DNA of 64,000 nucleotides. Origin: Sphingomonas sp. C3-2. Its GTDB lineage: Bacteria > Pseudomonadota > Alphaproteobacteria > Sphingomonadales > Sphingomonadaceae. The notes beneath the pieces are model-generated. The model searched no databases, was not told the origin of the DNA, and saw only the letters and a program-made list of their open reading frames with translations. Of the stretch, positions 47,139-56,592 are shown in pieces; position 1 is the stretch's first letter, and the number at the start of each line of letters is the position of its first letter. Both the position numbers and the translations under genes were made by a program. Location: the NCBI RefSeq assembly GCF_033025475.1, contig NZ_CP130322.1:186001-250000 (forward strand). The letters are read 5' to 3'.

Positions 47139-49064
47139 TTACGCATAAGCCTTGCGTTGATAGGCGATCCGCTCACGGCGCGTGCGGCCGATCAGCGACA
47201 GCAATCCGCCCAGTGCGATGAGGCCGCCGCCGATCCAGATCAGCGTTACCCAGGGCTTCCACCACAGCCGCAGCTGCCAGCGGCCCTGAGCATCCTCTTT
47301 GCCGAGCACGGTGTAAAGCTGCCCGTCCACCCGCGTGGCGATCGCCGCCTCGTTGGTTTCGGTGGGCGGGCTCGAGAACATCCGTGCCTGCGGCTTCATT
47401 TCAAACGGCTTGCCGTCGCCTCGCTGGGCGACAAGCGTCGCCTCGATCGCGGTCCAGTTGGCACCGGCCACCGGCTCGATCTTGTCAAGGCGCACGCTGA
47501 ACGGGCCGACATGCTGGGTTTCGCCGAGGCGAACTGCCGCCAGCGTTTCCTTCGAGAATGCGGTTTCGGCCGCCATCCCCGCCATGCTCACCGCGACGCC
47601 CAGATGCGCGATCACCATGCCCCAGGTGAAAAGCGGCGTACGACGCAGATTGCGCTTCCAGAGCGGCGCGATGCTGGCCACCGCGACGCCGCCGGCAAGC
47701 ACCAGCGCGGCAAGCGGCATGATCGCCGTGCCGGGTGCGAGAATCACGAGCGCGAGCAAGCTGGCCGCGCTCACCAGCAACGGCACCGCCAGACGCACGA
47801 GCAATTTCTTCGCATCGTCGCGGCGCCAGTTGAGGAGCGGCCCCGCCGCCATCACCGCCACCAGAACCAGCGCGATCGGGCCCGTCGCCGTGTTGAAATA
47901 GGGCGGGCCAACGGACAGCTTTTCGCCCGATACGGCCTCTGCCGCGAGCGGATAGAGCGTGCCAATGAGGACGATGCCGAGGATGGCGGAGAGCAGCAGG
48001 TTGTTGGCCACCAGCGAGCCTTCGCGGCTCACCAGTTCGAACTGCGATCCTTCGCGCACCGTGCCGACGCGCAAGCCATAGAGCGCGAGCGCGCCGCCGA
48101 TATAGATGACCAGCAGCGCGAGGATGAAGCTGCCGCGCGTCGGATCAACGGCAAAGGCATGGACCGAGGTGAGGATGCCCGAGCGGACGAGGAAAGTGCC
48201 CACCATCGACATCGAAAAGGCAACGACCGCGAGCATCACCGTCCAGGCGCGAAGGCCATCGCGGGTTGCCAGCACGGTCACCGAATGGAGGAGTGCGGTT
48301 GCCGCGAGCCAGGGCATGAGCGAGGCGTTTTCGACCGGGTCCCAGAACCACCAGCCGCCCCAGCCCAGTTCGTAATAGGCCCAATAGGAACCGGCAGTGA
48401 TGCCGATCGTCAGGAACACCCAGCTGATCAGCACCCAGGGGCGCATCGCCCGCGCGAAATCCGCGCCGACATCGCGCGTCACCAGCGCGCCGACCGCAAA
48501 GGAAAACGCGATCGAAAGCCCGACATAGCCGAAATAAAGCGTCGGCGGATGGAAGGCGAGGCCGGGGTCCTGCAACAGCGGGTTGAGCCCCTGCCCTTCG
48601 GCAGCGGCGGGCACCAAGCGCGCAAACGGGTTCGAGGCAAAGAGCAGAAAGGCGTAGAACCCCATGGCGATGAACGCCTGCGCCGCCAGCGTCGCCATCA
48701 GCGTGCGCAATTGCAGGCGATATTCGAAGATCGCAACCAGCGCGCCCGATACCGCGAGCACCGACACCCACAGCAGCATCGAGCCTTCGTGATTGCCCCA
48801 GGTTCCCGCGAATTTATAGAGCCAAGGCTTGGCCGAATGGCTGTTCGCCGCGACCAGCGCGACCGACATATCGGAGCGCAGGAACAGCCAGATCAGCAGC
48901 CCGAAGGCCATGGCGGCAAGCGCGCCCTGGATGACAGCCACGGGGCGCACCGCCTGCAACAGCGGATCGCGCCCGCCGGTCAACCCGATAACGCCCAGCG
49001 CGAACTGGAGAGCGGCCAGCGCAAAGGCCAGCCAGAGTGCGGCCAGGCCGGCTTCTGCGATCAT
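47139..49064 (-). CDS. ccmF: Heme lyase subunit CcmF
   Basis: 641 residues, polytopic, with the tryptophan-rich heme-handling motif GWGGWWFWDPVENASLMPWL, the LVRSGILTSVHAFAVDPTRG segment, and a final VTLIWIGGGLIALGGLLSL helix. It attaches heme from CcmE to apocytochrome c. It starts within the ccmE stop (ATGA). The C-terminal region also contains a long periplasmic domain near residues 500-600. Confidence 0.97.
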   Translation of the reverse strand: MIAEAGLAALWLAFALAALQFALGVIGLTGGRDPLLQAVRPVAVIQGALAAMAFGLLIWLFLRSDMSVALVAANSHSAKPWLYKFAGTWGNHEGSMLLWVSVLAVSGALVAIFEYRLQLRTLMATLAAQAFIAMGFYAFLLFASNPFARLVPAAAEGQGLNPLLQDPGLAFHPPTLYFGYVGLSIAFSFAVGALVTRDVGADFARAMRPWVLISWVFLTIGITAGSYWAYYELGWGGWWFWDPVENASLMPWLAATALLHSVTVLATRDGLRAWTVMLAVVAFSMSMVGTFLVRSGILTSVHAFAVDPTRGSFILALLVIYIGGALALYGLRVGTVREGSQFELVSREGSLVANNLLLSAILGIVLIGTLYPLAAEAVSGEKLSVGPPYFNTATGPIALVLVAVMAAGPLLNWRRDDAKKLLVRLAVPLLVSAASLLALVILAPGTAIMPLAALVLAGGVAVASIAPLWKRNLRRTPLFTWGMVIAHLGVAVSMAGMAAETAFSKETLAAVRLGETQHVGPFSVRLDKIEPVAGANWTAIEATLVAQRGDGKPFEMKPQARMFSSPPTETNEAAIATRVDGQLYTVLGKEDAQGRWQLRLWWKPWVTLIWIGGGLIALGGLLSLIGRTRRERIAYQRKAYA

Positions 49065-49492
49065 TCCACCTTGCCCGTCTTGTGCTGATTGCCCTCAAGC
49101 TGCGGCGGCATGTAGCGCTCGTCATGCTTGGCAAGAATATTGTCGGCCACGAACGTGCCGTCATCGGCAAAGCGTCCTTCGGCGACGACGCCCGAATTTT
49201 CCTTGAACAGATCGGGCACGATGCCCTTGAAGCGCACCGGCACCGTCGCGTCGCCGTCGCGCACGACAAAACTGATCGTCACGCCGTCGGCTTCATGCTT
49301 GATCGATTTATCGGCCACCATGCCGCCAAGGCGGATCGCTTGCCCCACCGGAACGCCCGCGCGCTGGACGTCTGCGGGCGAATAGAAATAGGCCGCCTCG
49401 TCCTTGAGCGCCGACATGGCGAGCAGCGCCGCGCCAATCAGCGCCACGACCGCAACGATGCCCAGCGTCAGCCTTTGATGCTTGGCCTTCAC
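49061..49492 (-). CDS. ccmE: Heme chaperone CcmE
   Basis: 143 residues: one N-terminal anchor, an OB-fold beta barrel (YYSPADVQRAGVPVGQAIRLGGMVAD region), and the heme-binding H123 in LAKHDERYMPP with Y127, the HxxxY form of the motif. It carries heme from CcmC to CcmF. Coupled by ATGA overlaps to ccmD and ccmF. Confidence 0.96.
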   Translation of the reverse strand: MKAKHQRLTLGIVAVVALIGAALLAMSALKDEAAYFYSPADVQRAGVPVGQAIRLGGMVADKSIKHEADGVTISFVVRDGDATVPVRFKGIVPDLFKENSGVVAEGRFADDGTFVADNILAKHDERYMPPQLEGNQHKTGKVE

Positions 49493-49620
49493 CGGTCGCG
49501 CCTCAGGCTATCGGCAAGGACTTCGGCCTTGCGCATGGCGGCAAACGCCCAGACTGAAACCCCGATCGTGGCGGCGATGGTGCAGCCATAGGCCGCGATG
49601 ATGAAAGGCCAGTGATTCAT
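49489..49620 (-). CDS. ccmD: CcmD, small heme-exporter accessory protein
   Basis: 43 residues with one membrane helix (FIIAAYGCTIAATIGVSVWAF) and a charged tail RKAEVLADSLRRDR. Present between ccmC and ccmE as in other ccm operons. The start ATG 49620 is preceded by GAGAAGAAG; its stop overlaps the ccmE start by ATGA. Too short to be found by length alone, but the length, helix and position fit CcmD well. Confidence 0.85.
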   Translation of the reverse strand: MNHWPFIIAAYGCTIAATIGVSVWAFAAMRKAEVLADSLRRDR

Positions 49621-49628
49621 TCTTCTTC

Positions 49629-50345
49629 TCAGCCCTGCGCCATCCGCCGCAACCGGGCGTCGACGCGGATTTCGGCCAGTTGCGCGCGCATCCGCATCAG
49701 CGTGATCGCGCCAAACAACAGGGTGAAACCCAGCATGGTAAGGCCCAGGGGCCACAGGATGGTGCCGTCGATCGACGAGCCCTTGAGCGTGATGCTCGGG
49801 CCCTGGTGAAGCGAATTCCACCAGACGACGGACCGGTTGATGATCGGGATGTTGACCGCGCCCACCAGCCCGAAAATGGCGGTGACGCGGTTCACGCTGC
49901 CGCGTTCCTCGCTGGCATTGGCAAGCGCGATATAGCCGAAATAGAGGAACAGCAGGACGAGCATCGAGGTCATCCGCCCATCCCATTCCCACCAGGTACC
50001 CCAGGTCGGGCGCCCCCAGATCGATCCTGTGACGAGGCACAGCGCGGTGAAAAGCGCGCCCGGCACCGCCACGGCACGCGCGGCGACCCCCGCCAGCGGG
50101 TGGCGCCAGACAAGCTGCATCAGGCTGGCGATCGCGATGCCGGTCCAACCGCCCGTACCCAGCCAGGCGGCGGGCACGTGCACATACATGATGCGGACGC
50201 TTTCCCCCTGCAGATAGTCTGGCGGCGTGAGGAAGAGGCCGCACGCCATCCCGATCGCGATCAGGAACGCCCCGCCCCAGCCAAGCCAGGGGGTAAGCGG
50301 CCGCGCGATCTTCAGGAAACGAGCCGGATTTGCGAAACCGTGCAT
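49629..50345 (-). CDS. ccmC: Heme-handling protein CcmC
   Basis: 238 residues, six membrane helices, with the tryptophan motif GRPTWGTWWEWDGRMTSMLVL and conserved VHVPAAW and SLHQGPS histidines. It loads heme onto CcmE. First gene of this ccm operon (C-D-E-F-G-H-I). ccmA and ccmB, the ABC part, are not in the window. Confidence 0.96.
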   Translation of the reverse strand: MHGFANPARFLKIARPLTPWLGWGGAFLIAIGMACGLFLTPPDYLQGESVRIMYVHVPAAWLGTGGWTGIAIASLMQLVWRHPLAGVAARAVAVPGALFTALCLVTGSIWGRPTWGTWWEWDGRMTSMLVLLFLYFGYIALANASEERGSVNRVTAIFGLVGAVNIPIINRSVVWWNSLHQGPSITLKGSSIDGTILWPLGLTMLGFTLLFGAITLMRMRAQLAEIRVDARLRRMAQG

Positions 50346-50512
50346 CGGAGAAGCGACGAAACCTCAATTAGTTCGCGACTGAAACAAGCCGCATTGCAAT
50401 CGCGCGGCCTTCTGCCATCAACGCGACTGCTAACGCAAGCATTTCGGTCGCGCATCCGTGCTATCCCGGATTGCGCGACCGATGTTTCAGGGACTTCCGA
50501 TGGCAGGGCGGA

Positions 50513-51562
50513 TCAGGCCCGGCCGATCAGCCGCATCGCGATCCGATCGGCAACGTCGGACGCCGGATCACCGGTCGCTTCGCTCTCGTCCCAGATCTGG
50601 TGCAGGCGCCCGGCGATCCGGTGGATGCGCGCCTCTACCTCGGCCTGATCGCCATGCTTCAGATATTCAAGGCCGACATTGATGATGCCGCCGGCGTTGA
50701 TCACATAATCGGGCGCATAGAGGATGCCGCGTGCCTTGAGGCGGTGGCCGTCCGCGGGCGTCGCCAGCTGGTTGTTCGCGCCGCCCGCGACGACGGTGGT
50801 GCGCAGCGCCGCGATCGACTGTTCAGTGAGCACCGCGCCCAGCGCGTTGGGGCTGATGATATCGGCTTCGACGGTGAGGATCTCGTCGGGAGCGATGGCG
50901 GTCGCGCCCAGCTCCGCCGCCATGGCCTTGGCCCGCTCGGCATTGACGTCGGCGATGGTGAGGCGCGCGCCTTCGGCCGCCAGCAGCCGCGCCACGCGCC
51001 CGCCGACGCTGCCCAGCCCCTGCACCGCGACATGCACGCCGGCCATATCGGTCTTGCCAAGCCCGCGCTCGGCCGCCGCCTTCACGCCAAGGAACACGCC
51101 CAGCGCCGTAAATGGCCCCGGATCGCCACCGGCGCTGCCCTTTTCAACCGGCAGGCCCGCGACATGGCGGGTTGCGGTCGCGATCTGGATCATATCGGCA
51201 TCGTTGATCCCGACATCTTCGGCCGTGACATAGCGCCCGGCGAGCGATTCGACGGCCCGGCCAAAGGCCGCGAGCAGTTCGGGGGTTTTCTGGACGCCGT
51301 CATTGGCGAGGATCACGCCCTTGCCGCCGCCCAGCGGCAGATCGGCCATCGCGTTCTTGAAGCTCATCCCGCGCGACAGGCGCAGCGCATCGGTGATCGC
51401 CTTGTTCTTGTCGGCGTAGTTCCAGAAGCGCGCGCCGCCCATGGCGGGGCCAAGGTGGCTGCTATGGACGCAAATGACCGCGGTTAGCCCGCTCGCAACG
51501 TCGCGAAACAGGTGCACACCTTCGTGATCGTCGAAATCCGGATATTCCCAAACCGAAACCAT
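50513..51562 (-). CDS. Leucine dehydrogenase-family amino acid dehydrogenase
   Basis: 349 residues. The sequence has the leucine/phenylalanine/valine dehydrogenase pattern HLGPAMGGARFWNY, LRLSRGMSFKNAMADLPLGGGKGVI with catalytic K69 and K81, and the Rossmann segment VQGLGSVGGRVARLL. It deaminates a branched-chain or aromatic L-amino acid with NAD+; which one is not readable. The chosen start ATG 51562 gives the family's N-terminus (VWEYPDFDDHEGV); upstream frame codons are extra. It is the last gene before the ccm operon in the minus direction and is separated from it by 167 bases. Confidence 0.88.
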   Translation of the reverse strand: MVSVWEYPDFDDHEGVHLFRDVASGLTAVICVHSSHLGPAMGGARFWNYADKNKAITDALRLSRGMSFKNAMADLPLGGGKGVILANDGVQKTPELLAAFGRAVESLAGRYVTAEDVGINDADMIQIATATRHVAGLPVEKGSAGGDPGPFTALGVFLGVKAAAERGLGKTDMAGVHVAVQGLGSVGGRVARLLAAEGARLTIADVNAERAKAMAAELGATAIAPDEILTVEADIISPNALGAVLTEQSIAALRTTVVAGGANNQLATPADGHRLKARGILYAPDYVINAGGIINVGLEYLKHGDQAEVEARIHRIAGRLHQIWDESEATGDPASDVADRIAMRLIGRA

Positions 51563-51787
51563 TGGCCCATCCAATCGCAGAATTAAAATTACGCAATGAC
51601 GTAATAATATTCGCCAAGCCTCTGCGCCAGCCGTTTCTTCAACTATCGGAAAAATGGTTCGGCCAGCGGGAGTTGCCGTCAAATCCTAGCACGAGCGCCG
51701 AACAGAATCAGCAGTCGACGACATAAGCCGGGGCCAGAAAATATTATCAATGTCGCTGTGCTGAATAACCACTTCCTCTTGGGAAAG

Positions 51788-51865
51788 TGGGGCGATCGAG
51801 GGGACTTGAACCCCCGACCCCCGGTACCACAAACCGGTGCTCTAACCAACTGAGCTACGATCGCC
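51788..51865 (-). tRNA. tRNA-His (GTG), with encoded G-1 and C73
   Basis: 78 bases including encoded CCA. The anticodon stem CCGGT/ACCGG encloses TTGTGGT with anticodon GTG. The acceptor stem pairs GCGATCG with CGATCGC, with an extra G at the 5' end opposite the discriminator C73 (the G-1:C73 pair typical of bacterial tRNA-His). Confidence 0.94.
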
Positions 51866-51929
51866 ATATGCCCGTGTGGGCCGGTCGCGCTCATAAGTGG
51901 ATGCTATCCCAGCGTCAAGCGGCCCTGCG

Positions 51930-52637
51930 TCAGAAATGGCCGTTTTCCGAAAAAATATATCCATTCCCCACCTGCTTGAAGCCGACGCCCAGCAGCGCGG
52001 CACCCAGCGCGGGCGATGCTTCGGGGATTGCGAAGCTCAACCGATAGGTGGCGTCCCCCCGAATTATCAGGGTCAGCCTTTCCATCCCCGACTGGCTTTG
52101 CAGCGGAACCGACAGCGCGTCGCCATCACAGCGCAGGTTGCCGCTCAGCGCTTGCGGCAAGATCACACCGGCAAGGGGGGACGGATCAACGCTGGCATGC
52201 GCCCTGCCCGTCGCCTCGACACAGGCGCCATCCGAGAAGCGCGCGGTCACGCCTTCCAGCTGGAGCGATTCGACCGGCAAGGGCGCGAACATCTTCCGCA
52301 CGGGCACGGTCAGATCGACATTCTCGACGCCAGACCCACGAAAGGATGACACCAGATCGATGCGGCGCGAATCGCTTTCGTCGCGAAAGGCGAATCGCGC
52401 CTCCCCCTTCAGCAGCGAGAGGGGCGAGAGCCAGGCGTGCAGATCCCCGACCGTTTCATCGCCCAGCCGCGTGTCTACGAAGCGCCCAGCCCAGACGCTT
52501 CCGCGCACCTCGCGCGCGGCAAAGCCGAATGCGCCAAGCGTGTTCGACGGCACCGCCAGCCGCATCGGAAAAAAGACGAGCAACATCGCCGCAAGCGCCC
52601 CGGCGAAGATGCCGGCCTCAAATTTGGTCGGCCGCAT
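51930..52637 (-). CDS. gspN: Type II secretion system protein GspN
   Basis: 235 residues: one N-terminal membrane helix (GIFAGALAAMLLVFFPM) and a periplasmic beta domain with LSPLSLLKGEARFAF and LSGNLRCDGDALSV, as in GspN. Non-essential accessory of the type II secretion apparatus. ATG 52637 shares one base with the gspM stop (TGATG). Last gene of the operon, about 65 bases from the tRNA-His gene. Confidence 0.85.
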   Translation of the reverse strand: MRPTKFEAGIFAGALAAMLLVFFPMRLAVPSNTLGAFGFAAREVRGSVWAGRFVDTRLGDETVGDLHAWLSPLSLLKGEARFAFRDESDSRRIDLVSSFRGSGVENVDLTVPVRKMFAPLPVESLQLEGVTARFSDGACVEATGRAHASVDPSPLAGVILPQALSGNLRCDGDALSVPLQSQSGMERLTLIIRGDATYRLSFAIPEASPALGAALLGVGFKQVGNGYIFSENGHF

Positions 52638-53113
52638 CACCGAGCCCGGCTCCGAAAATCGACCTGGACGTTGAGCGTCCGGTCGCTATTGGCGCGCGCC
52701 ACCAGCCGCTGCGGTACGATGCCATGGCGTTCGAGCGAGGCGACCCATTGGAACAGCGCAATCGGGCGCGCCGAGGCGATGGTGATATTGGCCTGATCGG
52801 CGCCCGAGGGCTGCGACGGGCCCGGCACGAAGCCTGTTTCGGATGCCGATCGGCTGACAAAATCGGAAAGCGGCATGCCAAGGGCTGCTGGCTTGGCCTT
52901 GCGGAAGGCGGCAAGCGCATCCGCCTGCTCGGCAAGCCGGGCATGATCGCCCAGCGCGGTTTCATAGCGCAACCTGGCATTGCTCTGCGCGCTCAGCATG
53001 CCGATCACGGCCAGCCAGATCGCCACCAGCGCCATCAACGCGAACATCACGCCGAGCATCCGCTGTTCGCGCGGGCTGCGCTCGCCCCACCACATCTTCC
53101 AGCGCGCGTTCAT
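52637..53113 (-). CDS. gspM: Type II secretion system protein GspM
   Basis: 158 residues: cytosolic start MNARWKMWWGERSPREQRML, one membrane helix (MALVAIWLAVIGML), a coiled segment (RYETALGDHARLAEQADALAAF) and a ferredoxin-like periplasmic domain. It supports GspL in the inner-membrane platform. Overlaps gspL by ATGA. Confidence 0.88.
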   Translation of the reverse strand: MNARWKMWWGERSPREQRMLGVMFALMALVAIWLAVIGMLSAQSNARLRYETALGDHARLAEQADALAAFRKAKPAALGMPLSDFVSRSASETGFVPGPSQPSGADQANITIASARPIALFQWVASLERHGIVPQRLVARANSDRTLNVQVDFRSRAR

Positions 53114-54207
53114 TTCGCCCTCACACTATATTCGGCGACGAACCGCCCGGCCACTTGCTGGGGGGCAGAGCCCTGCCCGCTGAACCCGAATTTCTGGAGG
53201 CTGGCGACAAAGGCCGCCTGATCGTCTGCCGCCTGCGTCGCCACGCTGATGCGCACGGTTCCATCCAATCCGAAATCATAGGCCGTCAATTCGGCGTTGG
53301 GGACGCTGCGTACCGCCGCAAACACCGCCGCAGTGCTGGGCGCAAAGCCCGCCCCGCCCCCGCGCGCGGCCGTCAGTTCATCCTGAAGGGTGGCGATTGC
53401 CCCCGCATCGCTCGCGGCGCCCGGGACAAGGCTGCGGGCAAGCGCCGCTGTATCCGCCTCAACCTTGGCCGCCGCGTGGTTGTAGCGCAGGATCTGCACG
53501 ACCGGCACCAGTGCCGATATGCCGATGATCGCGGCTATCAGCACACCGATCCGCCGGAATGCCGCGCGATCGGGCTTCCATTTGGTGCTGCGCGCATAGT
53601 CCCCCTGGCGCAGGTTTATAAGCGGCCGATCGATGAGAGCGGGCAGCGCACGCGCCACATCCTCCTCGCTCAGGCGCTGCGGAATTTCGCCGCCCAGGAT
53701 CGCCTGTGTCAGCACCGGCTCATCGGCAAAGGCACTGCTGCCGCCGACGATCATGTCCTGACCAAAGATGCTGGCCACGGCAAAGCCCTGATCAGGCCGC
53801 GCGACCAGCACCGAGGCGGGAATGATCGCCTCGGGATCGAGCCCGTGCGCCTGCACCGCGCCCAGCCAGCGGTCCATCAGATGCCGTGCAACCGTCGCCA
53901 CCGCACGGGTGCCGTCAGCCCCTTCGTCCGCGCCCACGGCAATGTGCAGCGTCTCGATCGGCGAAATGCTGTTTTCCGCCGCGAGCAGGCGCGCGGCGCC
54001 CCGTGCCTGCGCCTGGGTAAGGCCGGGCAGCTCGGCCCAGTTCATCGTCACGTCCTGCGCGGGGACGACGGCGATCACGCGCCCCTCGCGGTGGGTGAGC
54101 GTTGCCACATCATCGCCCTGCGCGCTCGCGGCCGCGCCGGATATCTTTTGCCACCCTATCCGGTCGTCATGGCCCAGTGTCAAAATCAGGAAGTCTTGGT
54201 CGTTCAT
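53110..54207 (-). CDS. gspL: Type II secretion system protein GspL
   Basis: 365 residues. A cytosolic actin-like domain (VTMNWAELPGLTQAQARGAARLLAAENS region) recruits the ATPase GspE; one membrane helix (IGVLIAAIIGISALVPVVQI) is followed by a periplasmic domain. ATG 54207 overlaps the gspK stop by ATGA; the upstream frame codons overlap gspK and are discarded. Confidence 0.9.
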   Translation of the reverse strand: MNDQDFLILTLGHDDRIGWQKISGAAASAQGDDVATLTHREGRVIAVVPAQDVTMNWAELPGLTQAQARGAARLLAAENSISPIETLHIAVGADEGADGTRAVATVARHLMDRWLGAVQAHGLDPEAIIPASVLVARPDQGFAVASIFGQDMIVGGSSAFADEPVLTQAILGGEIPQRLSEEDVARALPALIDRPLINLRQGDYARSTKWKPDRAAFRRIGVLIAAIIGISALVPVVQILRYNHAAAKVEADTAALARSLVPGAASDAGAIATLQDELTAARGGGAGFAPSTAAVFAAVRSVPNAELTAYDFGLDGTVRISVATQAADDQAAFVASLQKFGFSGQGSAPQQVAGRFVAEYSVRAK

Positions 54208-55187
54208 TCGGGATAGCCCCATTGGCGCCTTACCAGTCGTGCAGGGCGAAGGCCGCCATCCACAAGTGCTGTTTCGTGCAGTTCGGTGCGGCCGAGCCCG
54301 ATCGTGATGTCGAGCGTGAACCACCGCGTCTTCAATTTGGTCTGTTCGGTCACCTGCTGCCCCGGATTAAGCGCTTCCAACGCAGGAACTGCCCAGAAAC
54401 GAACAAGGCTTTCATAGCCTTGCGCGGGCCTCTGCGCGAGCATCTTGCGCGCGGTGACAAGGTCGAGCCGCCCGGGCAGCAGCATCGCGAACAGGGGCGC
54501 CTGTTCGGGCGACAGCGTGTTGACGTTGATCGGCGACAGCTCGTGATCGGGCAAGGCGCACACCCATGGCCGCAACCGTTCATATATTTCGGGCGTGACC
54601 CCCGCCATCACGCGCAGTTCGCTGACGTCCTGAACCGGGACATTGGCCGCCAGATAGGGCGATGCCAGATCGCCATAATATTCGTCTTCGGCGCCGCCCG
54701 GCTGCGCCACCTGATCGCTGTCGATCCAGTCGTTCGCCGCCGCGGCGATACGCTGCGCGACGGCGGGCGGGATTTCAATCAATTCCATCAACGCCTTGAA
54801 CTGCGCGGCGGCGACCGGATTGGCCTGGGTCCGTCCCTCCGCCGATCCACTCACCAGACTGTTCAGGTTGAAACAATTGCCGCCGTCGGTGACGCGCAGT
54901 TGCGCCCGCCCGCCGGGAAGCGGGAGATCGACCGTGCGGCCATGCCAGCCGCCCGCCAGCGTCGTCACCGCCGCGTCGTTTTCCAACAGGCTTTCGATCC
55001 GCACCAGCGCAATCGCCTCGGCCGCCTGCGAATAGGCGCGCGCCTGATCGATCGCGGCGCCATTGGCGGCCAGATGCGTCGACAGGCGGAGCTTTTCCAG
55101 CCCCGCCGCCGCCAGCACCGCCATGACGGCGACGAGCAGCAGCACGCTGAGCAGGGCCGCGCCCCGTTCTTCAGGCCGCCCGTTCAA
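54204..55187 (-). CDS. gspK: Minor pseudopilin GspK
   Basis: 327 residues, the largest minor pseudopilin. Prepilin-like start ERGAALLSVLLLVAVMAVLA, lacking E5 as in other GspK, followed by the helical KAYSQAAEAIALVRIESLL region and the large insert domain with NCFNLNSLVSG. It caps the tip complex with GspI and GspJ. Overlaps gspJ by ATGA. Confidence 0.92.
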   Translation of the reverse strand: MNGRPEERGAALLSVLLLVAVMAVLAAAGLEKLRLSTHLAANGAAIDQARAYSQAAEAIALVRIESLLENDAAVTTLAGGWHGRTVDLPLPGGRAQLRVTDGGNCFNLNSLVSGSAEGRTQANPVAAAQFKALMELIEIPPAVAQRIAAAANDWIDSDQVAQPGGAEDEYYGDLASPYLAANVPVQDVSELRVMAGVTPEIYERLRPWVCALPDHELSPINVNTLSPEQAPLFAMLLPGRLDLVTARKMLAQRPAQGYESLVRFWAVPALEALNPGQQVTEQTKLKTRWFTLDITIGLGRTELHETALVDGGLRPARLVRRQWGYPE

Positions 55188-55774
55188 TTGCCCGATCCGA
55201 CCAGAAAGAGCTGGCGGATCTCGGCGCCGTCTGTGCGCGCGACGACGAGTTCAAGCGCCTGCGGCAGCGCATCGGCGCGGGCGGATTCCCAGCGATCGAA
55301 CCATTCGCCCTTCACCCGGAAGCGCAGCCGCGCGGCCGTCACATTTTCCATCAGCACCGCGGGTTCGAGCGCGGCCGCGCCGTCCGCCATCGCATAGGCA
55401 GTGCGTTCGATCCGCCCGTCCACCAGCCGGTATTCGACCTTCTGGAGCGCCGAGCGATTGCTTCCGGAAGGATTGCTCCACCCCCCGCGGACCAACGCGA
55501 TGCGGAAATCATCGGCCGAAGCCTCGAACGCCGGAACCCGGTCCCCTGCCTCGTTGCGGCTGGTACGCGGCAAGGCCTGCCCCAGATCGACGCTGAGCGC
55601 GGTATCCATTCGCCGCAGTTCGGCCATTTCGTCCAGCCGCTTTCCGGCGGCCTCCTGCCCGCGCACACTGGCGCCGAGCAGCGCCACCCCGGCTGCGGCG
55701 AGCATGCTGAAAATCAGCAACGCCACCATCAGTTCGACGAGCGTGAAGCCGCGTTCAGCCCCCCGCGCCGTCAT
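55184..55774 (-). CDS. gspJ: Minor pseudopilin GspJ
   Basis: 196 residues. Short leader cleaved at G^FTLVELMVALLIF by prepilin peptidase, with E5 present. The C-terminal beta domain has the FEASADDFRIALVRGG region. Part of the GspI-J-K tip complex. Overlaps gspI by ATGA. Confidence 0.92.
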   Translation of the reverse strand: MTARGAERGFTLVELMVALLIFSMLAAAGVALLGASVRGQEAAGKRLDEMAELRRMDTALSVDLGQALPRTSRNEAGDRVPAFEASADDFRIALVRGGWSNPSGSNRSALQKVEYRLVDGRIERTAYAMADGAAALEPAVLMENVTAARLRFRVKGEWFDRWESARADALPQALELVVARTDGAEIRQLFLVGSGN

Positions 55775-56133
55775 GACACCCGCCGCACGACGACAAGCCC
55801 GGCAAGATTGCGCCCGGCCTCATCCTTCACCGAAATGTTGATGCGCAGCAAACGGGCATCGCCGGGGCGCAGCGTCTCGCGTTCCCACAACCAGCGGCGG
55901 CCGCCATTCACCGTCTCGCCACTGAGTTTGCCAAGCGTCGGCGCCACCGGATCGGCCTGGGCCTCCACCGCGATGTTCCGGGCGACGATCTGCGCAATCG
56001 TCTTTTCCTCGAGATCACCGGTGTTCGACAGGATCGTACTGTCGAGCCGCAGCAGCGCGAGCGCCGCGAGGCTGAAGATCGCGAGCGCCACGAGCATCTC
56101 GATCAGCGTGAAGCCGCGCTCATTCGCCGACAC
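55771..56133 (-). CDS. gspI: Minor pseudopilin GspI
   Basis: 120 residues, prepilin leader SANERG^FTLIEMLVALAIFSLAALA with E5, then a short beta domain. Forms the tip complex with GspJ and GspK. Overlaps gspH by 14 bases and gspJ by ATGA. Confidence 0.92.
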   Translation of the reverse strand: MSANERGFTLIEMLVALAIFSLAALALLRLDSTILSNTGDLEEKTIAQIVARNIAVEAQADPVAPTLGKLSGETVNGGRRWLWERETLRPGDARLLRINISVKDEAGRNLAGLVVVRRVS

Positions 56134-56569
56134 GGACGGCTCCGTTCTGCCCGATGCGGACGGTGACGGCCTCGCCGGACCGAAACAGCCGCACCGCCAT
56201 CGCCTCGCTGGCCAGCCCCGTGCTGTCGAACGTCACGCTGCCGCGCGCATCGCGGCCGATGGCCAGCCGGGTGCCCTCCGCCCATTCGGTCCGCCCCAGC
56301 GCGCGCTGATCCAGCGGCGCCCATGCGCCGCCCGAGCGCGCCTCGAAGCTGTAGCCAAGCGGATCGAGCAGCACGCGCATGTCGCGCCCCTCGATCATCG
56401 CCTCGTCCCGTACGGTGAGGATGCGCGCGGCCAGCCGTTCGGCATCGGTGCGCAGCCGCCCGCGCGGATCGGGCATCGCGACGACGACGATGGCGGACAT
56501 CAGCCCGAACAGGGCAAGCACGATCATCAGCTCAACGAGCGTGAAACCCTTTTCGTGCGAACCCTGCAT
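56120..56569 (-). CDS. gspH: Minor pseudopilin GspH
   Basis: 149 residues: leader MQGSHEKG^FTLVELMIVLALFGLM with E5, then a domain with VVVAMPDPRGRLRTDAERLAARILTVRDEAMIEGRD and a beta C-terminus ending RIGQNGAVRVGE. Joins the pseudopilus to the tip complex. Sits 23 bases after gspG. Confidence 0.9.
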   Translation of the reverse strand: MQGSHEKGFTLVELMIVLALFGLMSAIVVVAMPDPRGRLRTDAERLAARILTVRDEAMIEGRDMRVLLDPLGYSFEARSGGAWAPLDQRALGRTEWAEGTRLAIGRDARGSVTFDSTGLASEAMAVRLFRSGEAVTVRIGQNGAVRVGE

Positions 56570-56592
56570 GGCGGCGTCAGTCTATCGGCCAA

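Noticed and set aside
47157-49088. 643-codon plus-strand frame opposite ccmF
   Set aside because: Rich in Arg, His and Asp as expected for the antisense of a GC-rich membrane protein gene; ccmF is clear on the minus strand.
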